Below the pieces are notes generated by a model. It worked only from the letters and a program-made list of their open reading frames with translations. It did not search any database and was not told the DNA's origin. Of a stretch of DNA of 64,000 nt, positions 19,419 to 31,195 are shown one piece after another. Source of the DNA: Symsagittifera roscoffensis (Eukaryota; Xenacoelomorpha; Acoela; Convolutidae); contig NC_087062.1 in the NCBI RefSeq assembly GCF_963678635.1, positions 55,813,970-55,877,969 of the forward strand, written 5' to 3'. The position numbers and the translations under genes are program-made. Every line of letters starts with the position of its first letter. Position 1 is the first letter of the stretch.

Positions 19419-21053
19419 ATAGCATAAACAATATTAATTTTTCATCAGTCAGATTTCTCTGATTTATTTTCTTCGAATTTAGTTTCGTCCTGAATCAACC
19501 ACTTGAACTTGCTTGGAAGACCATATGGCAAGGTTTAATTAGTGTCTTGCTATTTTGACTCAATCGTTGGTGATGATTCATCCCTTTTTGTGAGTCTAAT
19601 TTGTTTTCAGCTGAAGAAATTTTCCTTGTCTTCTGACTTTCTGCGTGTTGAAGATGAAAGAATTTTGAGTTTCGGCTGAGTTTTCACAATTCTGACCCTT
19701 GAACCGAACAATTCCGACTGGTTACTATCCATACCATAGTCAAATAGAGACTCTTCGAAACCTTTATTGCGAAGAATTGCCTTTCTGTCATTCATTACTT
19801 CAATCTGCTGGCTGGTGTTTTTTATCACCCGCTGCATCTTTCTAAATTCGGTCTAGGCTCGTACTCATTTATGTCGAATCAATGATGTCTCTTGCACAAA
19901 AATCTATTTTTTCATCCAATCGATCGTTTCGACATTGAGCAGTGTACATGAATGAGCCTTTTTCTAATATTAAAGATGATTACCCCCAACAATCGCCCAA
20001 AATTTTAGGTTTCTTCCCATAATTGCTTTGTAAAATATTTCTGTTGTACCTATCCAATCACCAATTTTACAGACGTGTTTAATTTTTCTGGCTTTTAAAA
20101 AAAATGTTTTGTTTTTTTTCTGCTTTTATAAAAATTTTTCTAGTATTTCGTAATCCAATGGATGACTTTTTGCAAAATTCATCTCTTTCGTGGTGCTGTC
20201 GAACACCGGAGGTATCTGTTTTATGCTCTTTTCTTGAGTTTTCATATAAAAGTTTTTTTTTGTAAAATTTGCATGTGCTATAGTGGTTTCTATAAATAGA
20301 TCATAAAAATTAATAGTTCAGCTACGTCAAAGAAATTTATACAGTTGACTTGTTTCGTTCAAGCACTCTAATGAAAATTCTAGAAAAATGTTCAGTTGTT
20401 TTTTATCTCGCATCCCAATGAAGGTACGCTTACAATATTCTGGTCAGCCTACAATATTTTTCAATGTCCCAAATCTCATAAACTAGTTCGTGATTATTGT
20501 TGCAGCACTTCTACAGGTTTTGTTGATGTCAATTTTGATACAAATGAGAATTTCCAAATTTGATCATTCGATGATAGTGTTGATAGTTTTTCCTCTGTTT
20601 TAGGGTCTCTCCTTTCTGCAATTTTGAAATCCACACTTTGCGGTGGCAATAAAAGTTTTAAACCTCCAACTCTGCGCATTTCCTTACATGCTTCATAATT
20701 ATTTATACTAAACTTTCAAGTAACATCATTCCTTCATCTTTGTTAATTGTTAAGTTCTCCAAACTTTCTGATGTTTCCGCAATTTACTAGCATTTTCATA
20801 ACAAGCGTGTCCAATTTTTTTATGCAAATCTTTGATTCTTTTTTGTCGAAAAATTAGTTCATGACACTTTCCGACAAAAATATTATCAGCTTTCTTTAAG
20901 AGTAAATTCTGACGACCTACTTTTAATGTTCAAATTTGATCTCCATCATCTGCTCTTTTTACTCTGACGCTTACATCTGGTGTACGTAGATAATAATTCG
21001 GAAAACTCAACATCCTTTGTAAGTTTTTGATCGCTTCAACTCCCAACTTCCAT
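19419..21053. other. Flank right of the giant element, decayed and AT-rich
   Basis: No intact gene. The minus strand has several short coding-like stretches (19607-19837 and 20494-21045) separated by AT-rich sequence. It may continue the sequence at 1-412 if the LTR element inserted there, but I could not link the two sides. Confidence 0.4.
20494..21045 (-). pseudogene. Decayed coding-like segment, identity unknown
   Basis: Minus-strand translation gives protein-like stretches in more than one frame. One has KIGHACYENASKL, which slightly recalls the H-x-x-x-GH pattern before retroelement integrases. Another has EACKEMRRVGGLKLLL, which slightly recalls an armadillo repeat. The two hints conflict, and neither is long enough to decide. 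It could be a remnant of a host gene or of a transposon. Confidence 0.25.
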
Positions 21054-22337
21054 TTTCTCCATTATTTTTTTTTCAAGCAGGTTCTAAACTTCTTGCTTTT
21101 TTTTTGTCGATTTTGCTTCTCTTAAATTTAGTAAAATTTTATTTCTGATGTTGTTTGCTTTTCTTTGCTGTTATGGTAGATGGTTTAATTGATATTTTGT
21201 TAAGTAAACTTTTTTAGCATCTTGTCCTGTTTCTGCATAGTTCGTTTTATGCACTCCGTCTTGTTTTTCAGATCCTCGTTCCTTATTCACTTCTTTTTGT
21301 CAGTTTTGTTGATATTTGCTCCCGTAGTTATTCTCATAAACTCGACCGGGTCGAGGTCCCAGACTCATGTCCAGACTTTCGCGACAAGTTTTTGGCATGT
21401 CCAGACTTTCCAGACCAAAATTAGGCATTGTCCAAACTTTCGCGAACAAAACAGACCGACTCACGTTTGGTATGTCCAGACTTGCGCGACTAAGATTTGC
21501 CATTTCCAGACTGTCGCGACCAAAATCTCATCGTGAGTTTCGCGACCAAGGCGGATACGGCGCGACCCTGCGACTGAGGAAACGGAGTGACCAGCGCGAC
21601 CAAAATCAGCTATTTCCAGACTTTCCAGAACGACGCGACTTTCCAGAAAGGCGCGACTTTCCAGAACAATATGGGGACTGTGCGACTAAGAAAAGGTCTT
21701 TCCGGGCCTTCGTGACCAAGGTGGATACGGCGCGACTCAGGAAATGGCGCATTTCGAAAAAGAAAGGCGCGACCGGCCTGTCCAGCGCGACCGAAAACTG
21801 CAATTTCAACACTTTCCCGACCGAGGTGGAGACGGCGCCATTTTCCAGACCCAGGCAGAAGTTGAGCGACTAAAAATCAATTCTTCGCGGCCGATGTGGA
21901 AGCGGCGCGACTTTCGCGTTCAGAGTGAAGACGTCGCGACTTTTCAGAAGACGGCCAGATCCATATTGCATAGTCGCGCCGAGAGTTTGGGTCTGGAAAT
22001 TCTGAACATACTGTCTGGAAAGTCCGAACATGAGTCACGCCGCATCCGGATTCAGACCCAAATTGCATAATCGCGGCGAGTGTTTGAGTCTGGAAAGTCT
22101 AAAGATACTGCCTGGAAATACTGAACATGATTCGCACCATGGGTAGCACCGCATCCGGATTCAGACCCAGATTGGATAATCGCGCCGAGAGTTTGAGTCT
22201 GGAAAGTCTGGAAATACGGTGTGGAAATTCTGAACATGAGTCGCGCCTGGGTCGCCCCGCATCCGGATTTAGACCCAAATTTCATAATCGCGGCCAGTGT
22301 TTGAGTCTGGAAAGTCCAAACATACTGCCTGGAAAGT
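21054..22337. repeat. GC-rich compound repeat, tandem copy 1
   Basis: The first of three head-to-tail units. Each unit has an AT-rich part (about 260 bp, starting TCTCCATTA and T-runs), a GC-rich core of short repeats such as CCAGACTTTCGCGAC and GGCGCGACTTTCCAGAA, and a tail of about 109-bp repeats sharing CGCATCCGGATTCAGACCC (starts near 22041, 22150 and 22258). The core repeats TTTCCAGAC while the tail repeats GTCTGGAAA, its reverse complement, so the halves could fold back. ORFs here are simple readings of the repeats. Confidence 0.8.
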
Positions 22338-23693
22338 CTTCTCCATTAATTTTTTTTCAAACAAGTGTTAAACTTCTTGCGATTTTTTTTGTCGATTTTG
22401 CTTCTCCTAAATTTAGTGAAATTTTATTTGTGATGTTGTTTGTTTTTCTTTGCTGTTATGATAGATGGTTTAATTGCTATTTTGTTAAGAAAAATTTTGT
22501 AGCATCTTAGGTTGTTTCTGCATAGTTCGTTTTATGCACTCCGTCTTGTTTTTCAGATCCTCGTTCCTTATTCGCTTCTTTTTGTCAGTTTTGTTGATAT
22601 TTGCTCCCAAAGTTATTCTCGTAAACTCGATCGGGTCGACGTTCCATACTCATTTCCAGACTTTCGCGACAGGTTTTGGCATATCCAGACTTTCCAGACC
22701 AACATTTGGAAGATCCAAACTTTTGCGACCATGATGATCCGTCGCAAATTTAGCGACCGATTCGGGGGTGGCGCGAACAAAACAGCCCGACATATAGTTG
22801 GTATGTCCAGACTTGCGCGACTAAGATTTGCCATTTCAAGAATTTCGCGACCAAAAAACTCATCGCGAGTTTCGCGACCAAGGCGGATACGGCACGACCC
22901 TGCGACTGAGGAAACGGCGTGACCAGCGCAACCAAAATCAGCTATTTCCAGACTTTCCAGAACGACGCGACTTTCCAGAAAGGCGCGACTTTCCAGAACA
23001 ATATGGGGACTGTGAGACTAAGAAAAAGTCTTTCCGGGCCTTCGTGACCCAGGTGGAGACGGCGCGACATTCGCGACCAAGGTGGATACGGCGCGAATCA
23101 GGAAATGGCGCGTTTTGAAAAAGAAAGGCGCGACTGGCCTGTCCAGCGCGACCGAAAACTGCAATTCCATTTCCCGACCGAGCTGGAGACGGCGCCATGT
23201 TCCAGACCCAGGCAGAGGTTGAGCGACTAAGAATCAATTCTTCGCGGCCGATGTGGAAGCGGCGCGACTTTCGCGTTCAGAGTGATGACGTCGCGACTTT
23301 TCAGAAGTCGGCCAGATCCATATTGCATAGTCGCGCCGAGAGTTTGGGTCTGGAAATTCTGAACATACTGTCTGGAAAGTCCGAACATGAGTCACGCCGC
23401 ATCCGGATTCAGACCCAAATTGCATAATCGCGGCGAGTGTTTGAGTCTGGAAAGTCTAAAGATACTGCCTGGAAATACTGAACATGATTCGCACCATGGG
23501 TAGCACCGCATCCGGATTCAGACCCAGATTGGATAATCGCGCCGAGAGTTTGAGTCTGGAAAGTCTGCAAATACGGTGTGGAAATTCTGAACATGAGTCG
23601 CGCCTGGGTCGCCCCGCATCCGGATTTAGACCCAAATTTCATAATCGCGGCCAGTGTTTGAGGAGTCTGGAAAGTCCAAACATACTGCCTGGA
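22338..23693. repeat. GC-rich compound repeat, tandem copy 2
   Basis: The second unit, 1356 bp with the same three-part structure. It is the most diverged of the three and holds extra core repeats (for example around 22720-22790). Confidence 0.8.
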
Positions 23694-24905
23694 AAGTTTT
23701 TTTTTCAAACAGGTTCTAAACTTCTTGCGATTTTTTTTTGTCGGTTTTGCTTCTCCTAAATTTAGTAAAATTTTATTTCTGATGTTGTTTGCTTTTCTTT
23801 GCTGTTATGGTAGATGGTTTAATTGCTATTTTGTTAAGAAAACTCTTTTAACATCTTGTCCTGTTTCTGCATAGTTCGTTTTATGCACTCCGTTTTGTTT
23901 TTCAGATCCTCGTTCCTTATTTACTTCTTTTTGTCAGTTTTGTTGACATTTGCTCCCGTAGTTATTCTCATAAACTCGACCGGGTTGAGGTCCCAGACTC
24001 ATGTCCAGACTTTCGCGACAAGTTTTTGATATGTCCAGACTTTCCAGACCAAAATTAGGCATGTCCAAACTTTCGCGAACAAAACAGACCGACTCGAGTT
24101 TGGTATCTCCAGACTTGTGCGACTAAGATTTGCCATTTCCAGACTGTCGCGACCAAAATCTCATCGTGAGTTTCGCGACCAAGGTGGATACGGCGCGACC
24201 CTGCGACTGAGGAAACGGCGTGACCAGCGCGACCAAAATCAGCTATTTCCAGACTTTCCAGAACGACGCGACTTTCCAGCAAGGCGCGACTTTCCAGAAC
24301 AATATGGGGACTGTGCGACTAAGAAAAGGTCTTTCCGGGCCTTCGTGACCAAGGTGGATACGGCGCGACTCAGGAAATGGCGCATTTCGAAAAAGAAAGG
24401 CGCGACCGGCCTGTCCAGCGCGACCGAAAACTGCAATTTCAACACTTTCCCGACCGAGGTGGAGACGGCGCCATTTTCCAGACCCAGGCAGAAGTTGAGC
24501 GACTAAAAATCAATTCTTCGCGGCCGATGTGGAAGCGGCGCGACTTTCGCGTTCAGAGTGAAGACGTCGCGACTTTTCAGAAGACGGCCAGATCCATATT
24601 GCATAGTCGCGCCGAGAGTTTGGGTCTAGAAATTCTGAACATACTGCCTGGAAAGTCTGAACATGATTCGCACCATGGGTAACACCGCATCCGGATTCAG
24701 AACCATATTGCATAATCGCGCCGAGAGTTGCGTCTGGAACGTCTGGACATACGGTCTGAAAATTTTGGACATGAGTCCCGCCATGGGTCGCCCCGCATCC
24801 GAATTCAGGCCCAAGTTGCATAGTGGCGCCAAGAGTTTGAGTCTGGAAAGCCTGGACATGAATCGCGCCATGTGTCGCGAAAGTCTGGACATACCAAAAC
24901 TCGGT
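23694..24905. repeat. GC-rich compound repeat, tandem copy 3
   Basis: The third unit, nearly identical to copy 1 over its AT-rich part and core. Its 109-bp tail diverges and runs up to the start of a Gypsy gag remnant near 24926. Confidence 0.8.
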
Positions 24906-24925
24906 CACGAAATTTTAATCATGGG

Positions 24926-25735
24926 TGCTACGCAAAATCCGAGGGTGCTAGATGCCATTGATGGAGAGTTCAAGAAGGAACGAAATGAGTCGTATAAAGT
25001 GTTTCAATGATTGTCGCGCATGCAACGCATTGGCGAGTCTTCGAAACAGTTTCATTCTGTTCTCAGTGGGCTTGCAGCAAGAAGCACGATTGGAGTCCAG
25101 GAGTCCAGGAGACTGACGGATTGTAAATATGACAAACAGGGAAGCAAAGTATGAGCTTTGTCGGTCAACGAAAACACCACAAAAAGTATATTGCATTGCG
25201 TTGTCCTATGAGAGGGGTGACAATTATACAAAAACGCGTGTTTTGACAGCCGGAGCATCAAGCGGAACGAGTGCACCGACGGCAGGAGGGCTACAGATTA
25301 AAACAGAACCGGTGGGTGTAATCAGGGGTGGATACCGAAACATTCGGGGCGCGGACGTGGACAATTCTAATGGAGAGTACAAATCTAAGGGGGAACAATG
25401 TGGGCAAACACAAACGTTACAATTGCGATGAGCAGGATTCACTAGGGAGCATATGAGCATATGCGCAGCAAAAAGGGTAACCTGCAACTTTTGCAGGAAA
25501 ACGGGCCATTTTGAACGGACATGCCGTGTGTAGTGTAAAGAACGCGGACGACCATCGGTCGGGTTGATCCCAGACCAAGAGGATCACGAACAATATGATC
25601 CGGGCGGAATAGGTGATGGCACGTCACAAAACGAGAGCTCTGTGGGTTGGATCAACACATCGCCACGCCATCAGCAATCATGGAGTTCGGACAGTTCCGG
25701 AGATTATTTGGTTATGTCGACTAGACCGAAAAAAT
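24926..25735 (+). pseudogene. gag remnant with zinc knuckle (copy A)
   Basis: Fragments such as FHSVLSGLAARSTIGVQ and VYCIALSYERGDN match the conserved Gag region of many invertebrate Gypsy elements. A CCHC zinc knuckle (CNFCRKTGHFERTC) is visible near 25480. Broken. Confidence 0.8.
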
Positions 25736-25899
25736 AACCTAAATAAGAGTTGCAGGCGATAATTTACCAATCGTAACAATAAGACTAGCGTATGGATCGA
25801 TAGCGCCTTGCCGATATTGATCTTCACGATCGGAGAGCTCCGGAAAAAGCTGGGCGCTTTACGGAAATAACCCGCTCAAATTACCCTGGGAATGAGGAT

Positions 25900-26397
25900 T
25901 TGCCATCGAATGGCTGGGCGACGTCAGTATTCATCAAAATGATTGAAGGAAACCGCCCATCAATAACTCTGATGGCTGAACTAGGACTTCAGTTAGTACA
26001 GAAGGCTACATGGGAGCAGATATTGGCAATACACGAGGAGAAAGCCGAGGGAGACATCAACTTGGACCAGTGGCAGGATTACTTTAGTAAGCATCTTACA
26101 AATCTCTTCACACTGGCCGAAAAAATCAGGAATTATCAGGTGCAGGCAGAGTTTTTTAAAAAGCTATTACTCATTCAGCAAAAGGGCAGACAAATTCTCA
26201 TAAGTTTTAAAAAAATAGACGAGGAAATAGCTACGCTGTTGCACCAAGGAAAACTCGACTACTGTTCGGACCGATGCTTTATCTCTCCAATAGTAATAAG
26301 GCTAAAGAAGGACAGTTCGGTAAAACTCGCACTGGAAGCTCGTGAGTTAAATCAACAAGTTCATAAAAATAAATATCAATATGGCACAAATGGCTGA
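25900..26397 (+). pseudogene. Start of reverse transcriptase (copy A)
   Basis: A 165-aa open stretch whose C-terminal half (IDEEIATLLHQGKLDYC, then KLALEARELNQQ) matches the entry of a Gypsy reverse transcriptase. The catalytic core that should follow is missing. Copy B lacks this segment. Confidence 0.7.
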
Positions 26398-26479
26398 ATA
26401 TGGCACAAAATTTGACAATGTGCAAGTTTGCGCAACAAGAGTTCGAACGGTTCGGGCATAAAATAACCTAGAAAAGAGT

Positions 26480-26910
26480 AACCCATTTAATTCGGAAAAC
26501 AGTACCAAGCAAAAAACTCAAACCTCCGCGCACACTATCGCAGCTTAAATCGTTAATGGGATCGATTCACAAGTTGCATAAAAATATGCCTGCGCTGGCC
26601 GAATCATCGGCACCATTACGCCCGTTACTCAGCCGGGAAAAGGATTATATGGGGACACCGGACTGTCAGGCGGCTTTCGATAACTTGAAAAACCAAAAAT
26701 TGTGGAACTAAAACATTTTGACGTGCACAAGGATTTTAGGATGGTGTGAGGCGCAAGTCATAACGGATTGGGAGCCGTTCTGGAACAATTCGGTTCGGAA
26801 GGAGGGGCGGTCAATCTCATTTGCATCGCGTTATCTGAATGACGACAAAAAAGACATTCATCAATCCCGAAAATCAAACAGCTTAGCTTAGCCGGTTTCA
26901 AATTAATTGC
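26480..26910 (+). pseudogene. RT end and RNase H remnant (copy A)
   Basis: Translation shows TLSQLKSLMGSIHKL and, further on, an RNase H-like GLGAVLEQ, the connection and start of RNase H in Gypsy Pol. Broken, and repeated in copy B at about 31566-31990. Confidence 0.6.
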
Positions 26911-27589
26911 ACCGTGCAAAATGTGCACGGTTTCAAATGTGCACCGTGCAAAAACAAATTCCATTCGTAAAGTGCTCGATCCTGCAAAATCTAATTTATC
27001 CAGAGGACCGAAAATTCAATATTTCCATTCCGCGAATGAGCCAATTTCAGCCAATAGAAACGTAATACGCAAATTTCGGCAAGCAAAACAACCACTAAGG
27101 GGCAATTTAACATGCGGCAAACATTCAACTAATCAGAATGGACAGCAATTTTCATAGGCCCAAGGGGTCACGCGCCGAAAACTCAAAAATAGTGGTGCAA
27201 TTATTTACTTAAAGGAGCAAGTTATATCAAGAAAAATCAGAAACACTGGAGAAGACATTTAGGAAACTTGTGAAGGTTTTGGAGAGACGTCCGACTTTAC
27301 ACAAGAGTGACAGCGGAGACGTCCAAGTGGAGGAGCTGAATGGAGAAACCCAACTGCCGGCTATTGAAACAGAAACGAAGAGCACACAAACAAACCCAGT
27401 GTTATCCGTTTCTTCGGGGTTCAAGGGCAAAATTTATCCTCCGGCCGGTGGACCTAAAAATTGCATCATGTCCATAGTCCCTCACAACTGTTAGATAATT
27501 TAGAAAAACACAGCTTTTCCGGAACTGTTCATCCTCAGATTCATTGAATCAGAATACGCCTCAGACCCGCAATTACAAGCAATATACAA

Positions 27590-28430
27590 GATGGTGAAAA
27601 AAAGACCCGGAAATACAACAACAAGTGCATGAAATGAACCGCTACTACTCGCAATTTGTTATCGATTTCCATGTACGCGATATTAACCTGTGGAAGAACA
27701 AGAAGCAAGTCAATCTCAATACCCTATATAAAGCCATAAACAACAGACTGCATTAATAGCACAAAAGAAAATCAAATGTGTTCACGGCGGCAAAATATAA
27801 TTGGTCTCCCAATTTTCACGGAATGCACTGCGGCGGGAAAGAACCTCAAACATATGTGTAGCAAGTTAGATCTAAGTAACATTCCGGAACCAAGAAAGCC
27901 TAATGACTTGTTGCAATTAGATTTCTGGGGGCCTCTTAGTTATTCAAAAGAATCGTAAAAGAACGTGTTAATAGCTGTCAACCGATTCTCGCATTGGACA
28001 TCGGCAAAAAACTGCGGAACAAAACGCTCGAATAAAACTCTTAAGTTCATTAAGCCATATATATAAATAATCACGGGGTGCCGAGGAAAGTTCACGTAGA
28101 TCAAGAAATTAACTTCATGTCGAAAGACTTAAAAGCTTTTTGTAACAGCGAAGGGACAGAAATACTACAATCTCCTGTAAACGAAAATCGAGCGACGAGT
28201 TTTGTCGAATGATCAATCGGCAAAATGAAAAACTCAGCTCTAATCTTTGCGCGCAACGAGAAGCCTGAACTCTTGGAGAAAAAGCGCTACGATTTTCAAA
28301 CAACACTTATGATCACTCCGTTGGAAGCCCACAATGGTCGGGAGGCAAACACTGTGCCAAGGGACTTAACGAAAAGACCATCGCTAAAAAACATAGACTG
28401 CTCAAACCTACTTGAATCTTAACCTGCCTT
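27590..28430 (+). pseudogene. Integrase remnant (copy A)
   Basis: Pieces such as PRKPNDLLQLDFWGPL and a following VNRFSHWTSAK are the first part of a Gypsy integrase core. Broken, and repeated in copy B at about 32650-33490. Confidence 0.7.
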
Positions 28431-28435
28431 TTTAG

Positions 28436-29300
28436 ATGAGCGGGATCCAGTGGCACGAAAAATGCCAAACCCAGTCAGGTGACCGAACGCGAAATCAACC
28501 AATCCAACTAACGGACTACCAGGCAATGAATCATGGTTATGAACCATCGGGTAGGATGACAGCGGAACCGAGCATAACTGTGGTTTTTCAACGGACGGGC
28601 TATCGAAATCTTAAGAGGTATAAACTCTTCAAAACTAAAATTGTTACGGAAAGCGTGCTTACAATAAAGATGGGTAATGAGAGTCTTCTTAGGAAGTCTG
28701 GAGTAGCCATCAGAAAACCGATTACACCGAAGAAACGGTCCTCTAGCGGTTTACCCAAGCCATTGACTACGCATGAGTTACCTAGAAAATTAGCAGCCAA
28801 AGGCACTTTATCAACCAGCCTCCCACCACGCAATGGTGACGAAAATGAATCTGATTCTGACTAAGACGACAATCAGCCACTGGCATCAGAACAGATCGCG
28901 GACAAAAATCCAACGGCGGCATTAACATTGGGTCAACCGGCCACATTCGAGGCAAGCGATCGACCGACGGCATCAAAGATGACAAAGAAACGGGAAATGC
29001 GGCGAGAAAAACGCGACCGGGAAGGAACGAAAGCGAGCGCTGGACGACTTATTCGACGACCCGAATGCATCCTCGGCACCAACAATGAATGCGCCCTCGG
29101 CGAAAGCCGAAAGTATCCAGCCAGGGGACGAAAAGAGGAACCGGGAAAAGAAGCAGCGCCTTGTCTCATTCTCGCGCCAAGACTCGAACAGTAGTATAGA
29201 CGATACGGCCACGCGCAGGATTGGAAGGAAAAGAACAGCGGTAACTAAAATGGGAGCAGTGATGATTGATCACATATCTAAAGGAGGGGACAAAAAGTAA
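28436..29300 (+). pseudogene. Pol C-terminal tail remnant (copy A)
   Basis: A 142-aa open stretch followed by further Lys/Arg/Ser-rich coding-like sequence that ends near GGDKK. This is the basic, disordered tail that follows integrase in many Gypsy elements. Copy B carries the same at 33498-34362. Confidence 0.55.
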
Positions 29301-29436
29301 AAACTCAATTCTTGAAAAAGTCCAGGATGAGGGCTGATTGGATCAATCAAAAACTCAATAACTCAAGTTGCACATTAAACCAACAACTTTTTGAGTACAT
29401 TTCGTTATATCTGTCCATTCATACAATTTCATTTCA

Positions 29437-30145
29437 TAAAAAGGGGAGTGTCATAGTGATTAAACTGGTTCATTTATTTCATTCAGTTATGTTAACTAAG
29501 TTATCTGTCAAGCAATTTCATCCTAGGCTGGTGCTGGATACAATTGTCAGGTAGCAATCTTCGGAGCGTTTGCCACCTTTGGTTGACCTCTAACTTAGTA
29601 TTTGTGATGATAATCCAGTTGTTTATTAATATTGGAAATTAACAATACAGATCGGTTCCAAATCAAATCTAGACAATGCTTAAGGAAAGCAACCATGGTG
29701 TCAATAGAAAAAATCAGCTAAGAAATCAGCGTAAAAAGAATTCTTAAAAAATTTTCCACTTAATACAAAGTAGATATAAATCTAGTGATTAAAATTTGAG
29801 CGCTTACTACATCCAATAATAGGGCAAGTACCAATTACTCAAAACATGAAGTTGGGAGGTAATTTGAATTTGTGTATTTATATACATATTTTATTTTTGA
29901 GGCACCAGATTAAAATTTTACCTCTGTTAGAGACAAGTTTTAAATTGAGCTTCCTTCAATCGCAATTTGACCGATAGTATCAAAAAAAAAACATTGGGAA
30001 AAACTTTTCAAAGCAGTTATTCAAAAAAGTTAGAGCGACTCTTCAGAATGGTTAATTCAAGCATAGAATTGTCTTTTGTTTTGCTTTTATTATCAATTGT
30101 AGTTTTTTTTCCTGGCTTTCCTTAGTCTGACTCTTAACGCAAAAA
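29437..30145 (+). repeat. Polypurine tract and LTR-like 3' end (copy A)
   Basis: AAAAAGGGGAG at about 29438-29448 is followed at 29449 by TGTCATAGTG, a typical polypurine tract and LTR start. The right end of the LTR is not defined. A second purine run lies earlier at about 29280. Homology to copy B continues to about 30145. Confidence 0.5.
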
Positions 30146-30446
30146 ATAGTTAAAACCATACAACTTGGGTCTGAATCCGGATGCGACACGACCCTCAAAG
30201 TCTGGGCATGAGTCCGTTACCTCGACCCGGGCGATAGTTTTTTTGATAAGCTCTGGTTTCGGTGCGTTGATTGTGCCATTCATTCCGCTTCTTTTTACAG
30301 ACTCTGATCCAATCAATTTTTTCGTTGCCTCGTATAAAATCGATTCCTCTATAATGCGGCACAAAAAATTTGACCCACATCGCTGTTTGTTATTACTGAA
30401 GGTAATATGACAAGAGTTGCACAAAAGGAGACCACGTCTGGATTTG
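30146..30446. other. Spacer between the two Gypsy copies, with fragments of the GC-rich repeat
   Basis: Near 30168-30215 is the reverse complement of the CGCATCCGGATTCAGACCC motif with an AAAGTCTGG piece, and near 30438 an isolated GTCTGGAT piece. So the compound repeat of 21-25 kb also flanks copy B, here inverted. No gene. Confidence 0.6.
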
Positions 30447-31003
30447 GGTGCTACGCAAAATCCGAGGGTGCTAGATGCCATTGATGGAGAGTTCAAGAAG
30501 GAACGAAATGAGTCGTATAAAGTGTTTCAATGATTGTCGCGCATGCAACGCATTGGCGAGTCTTCGGAACAGTTTCATTCTGTTCTCAGTGGGCTTGCAG
30601 CAAGAAGCACGTTTGGAGTCCAGGAGTCCAGGAGACTGACGGATGTGTTCCTTGTAAATATGACAAACAGGGAAGCCCAGTATGAGCTTTGTCGGTCAAC
30701 GAAAACACCACAAAAAGTATATTGCATTGCGTTGTCCTATGAGAGTGGTGACAATTATACGAAAACGCATGTTTTGACAGCCGGAGCATCAAGCGGAACG
30801 AGTCCGAAATACGCTGAACCACCAATGTTGTGGAATATGGAAGCAAATATTCAATAAATGCAGCAAAGTTTTACCGACACAAATAGAGAGGTTTTACCAG
30901 CAGACGTGGAATCAGAGGAAACCAAGATTGGAACCAGAGCAGGCTTTGATTTCCAACTTATACTTGTGCCTCCGAGAAAAAGGACAAGATGAAATGCAAA
31001 AAA

Positions 31004-31195
31004 GGAGACGCATTGGCGAGTCTTCGGAACAGTTTCATTCTGTTCTCAGTGGGCTTGCAGCAAGAAGCACAATTGGAGTCCAGGAGTCCAGGAGACTGAC
31101 GGATGTGTTCATTGTAAATATGACAAACAGGGAAGTAAAGTTTGAGCTTTGTCGGTCAACGAAAACACCACAAAAATTATATTGCATTGCGTTGC
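31004..31195 (+). pseudogene. Second partial gag segment inside copy B
   Basis: Repeats the middle of gag (ACGCATTGGCGAGTCTTCGG onward), almost identical to 30547-30738 and to 25020-25200. It is preceded by about 200 bp not found in copy A, which suggests rearrangement between gag copies. Confidence 0.7.

Larger units (their letters stand above)
24926..30145 (+). mobile_element. Old broken Ty3/Gypsy element, copy A
   Basis: Remnant on the plus strand with recognisable parts in order: gag, part of reverse transcriptase, RNase H, integrase, a Pol tail and a polypurine tract followed by an LTR-like start. It is heavily broken (well over ten interruptions) and therefore old. I found no 5' LTR. 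It is matched over its last 3.7 kb by copy B, which lies directly downstream. It is unrelated in detail to the giant element at 413-19418. Confidence 0.85.

Noticed and set aside
21222-24682. Many ORFs of 60-170 aa on both strands in the GC-rich units
   Set aside because: They only read the short repeats (recurring SRLSRP- or HVQTF-type strings) in several frames at once.
16768-24905. CRISPR-like look of regularly spaced repeats
   Set aside because: Units are tandem or degenerate without unique equal-length spacers, and the context is eukaryotic.
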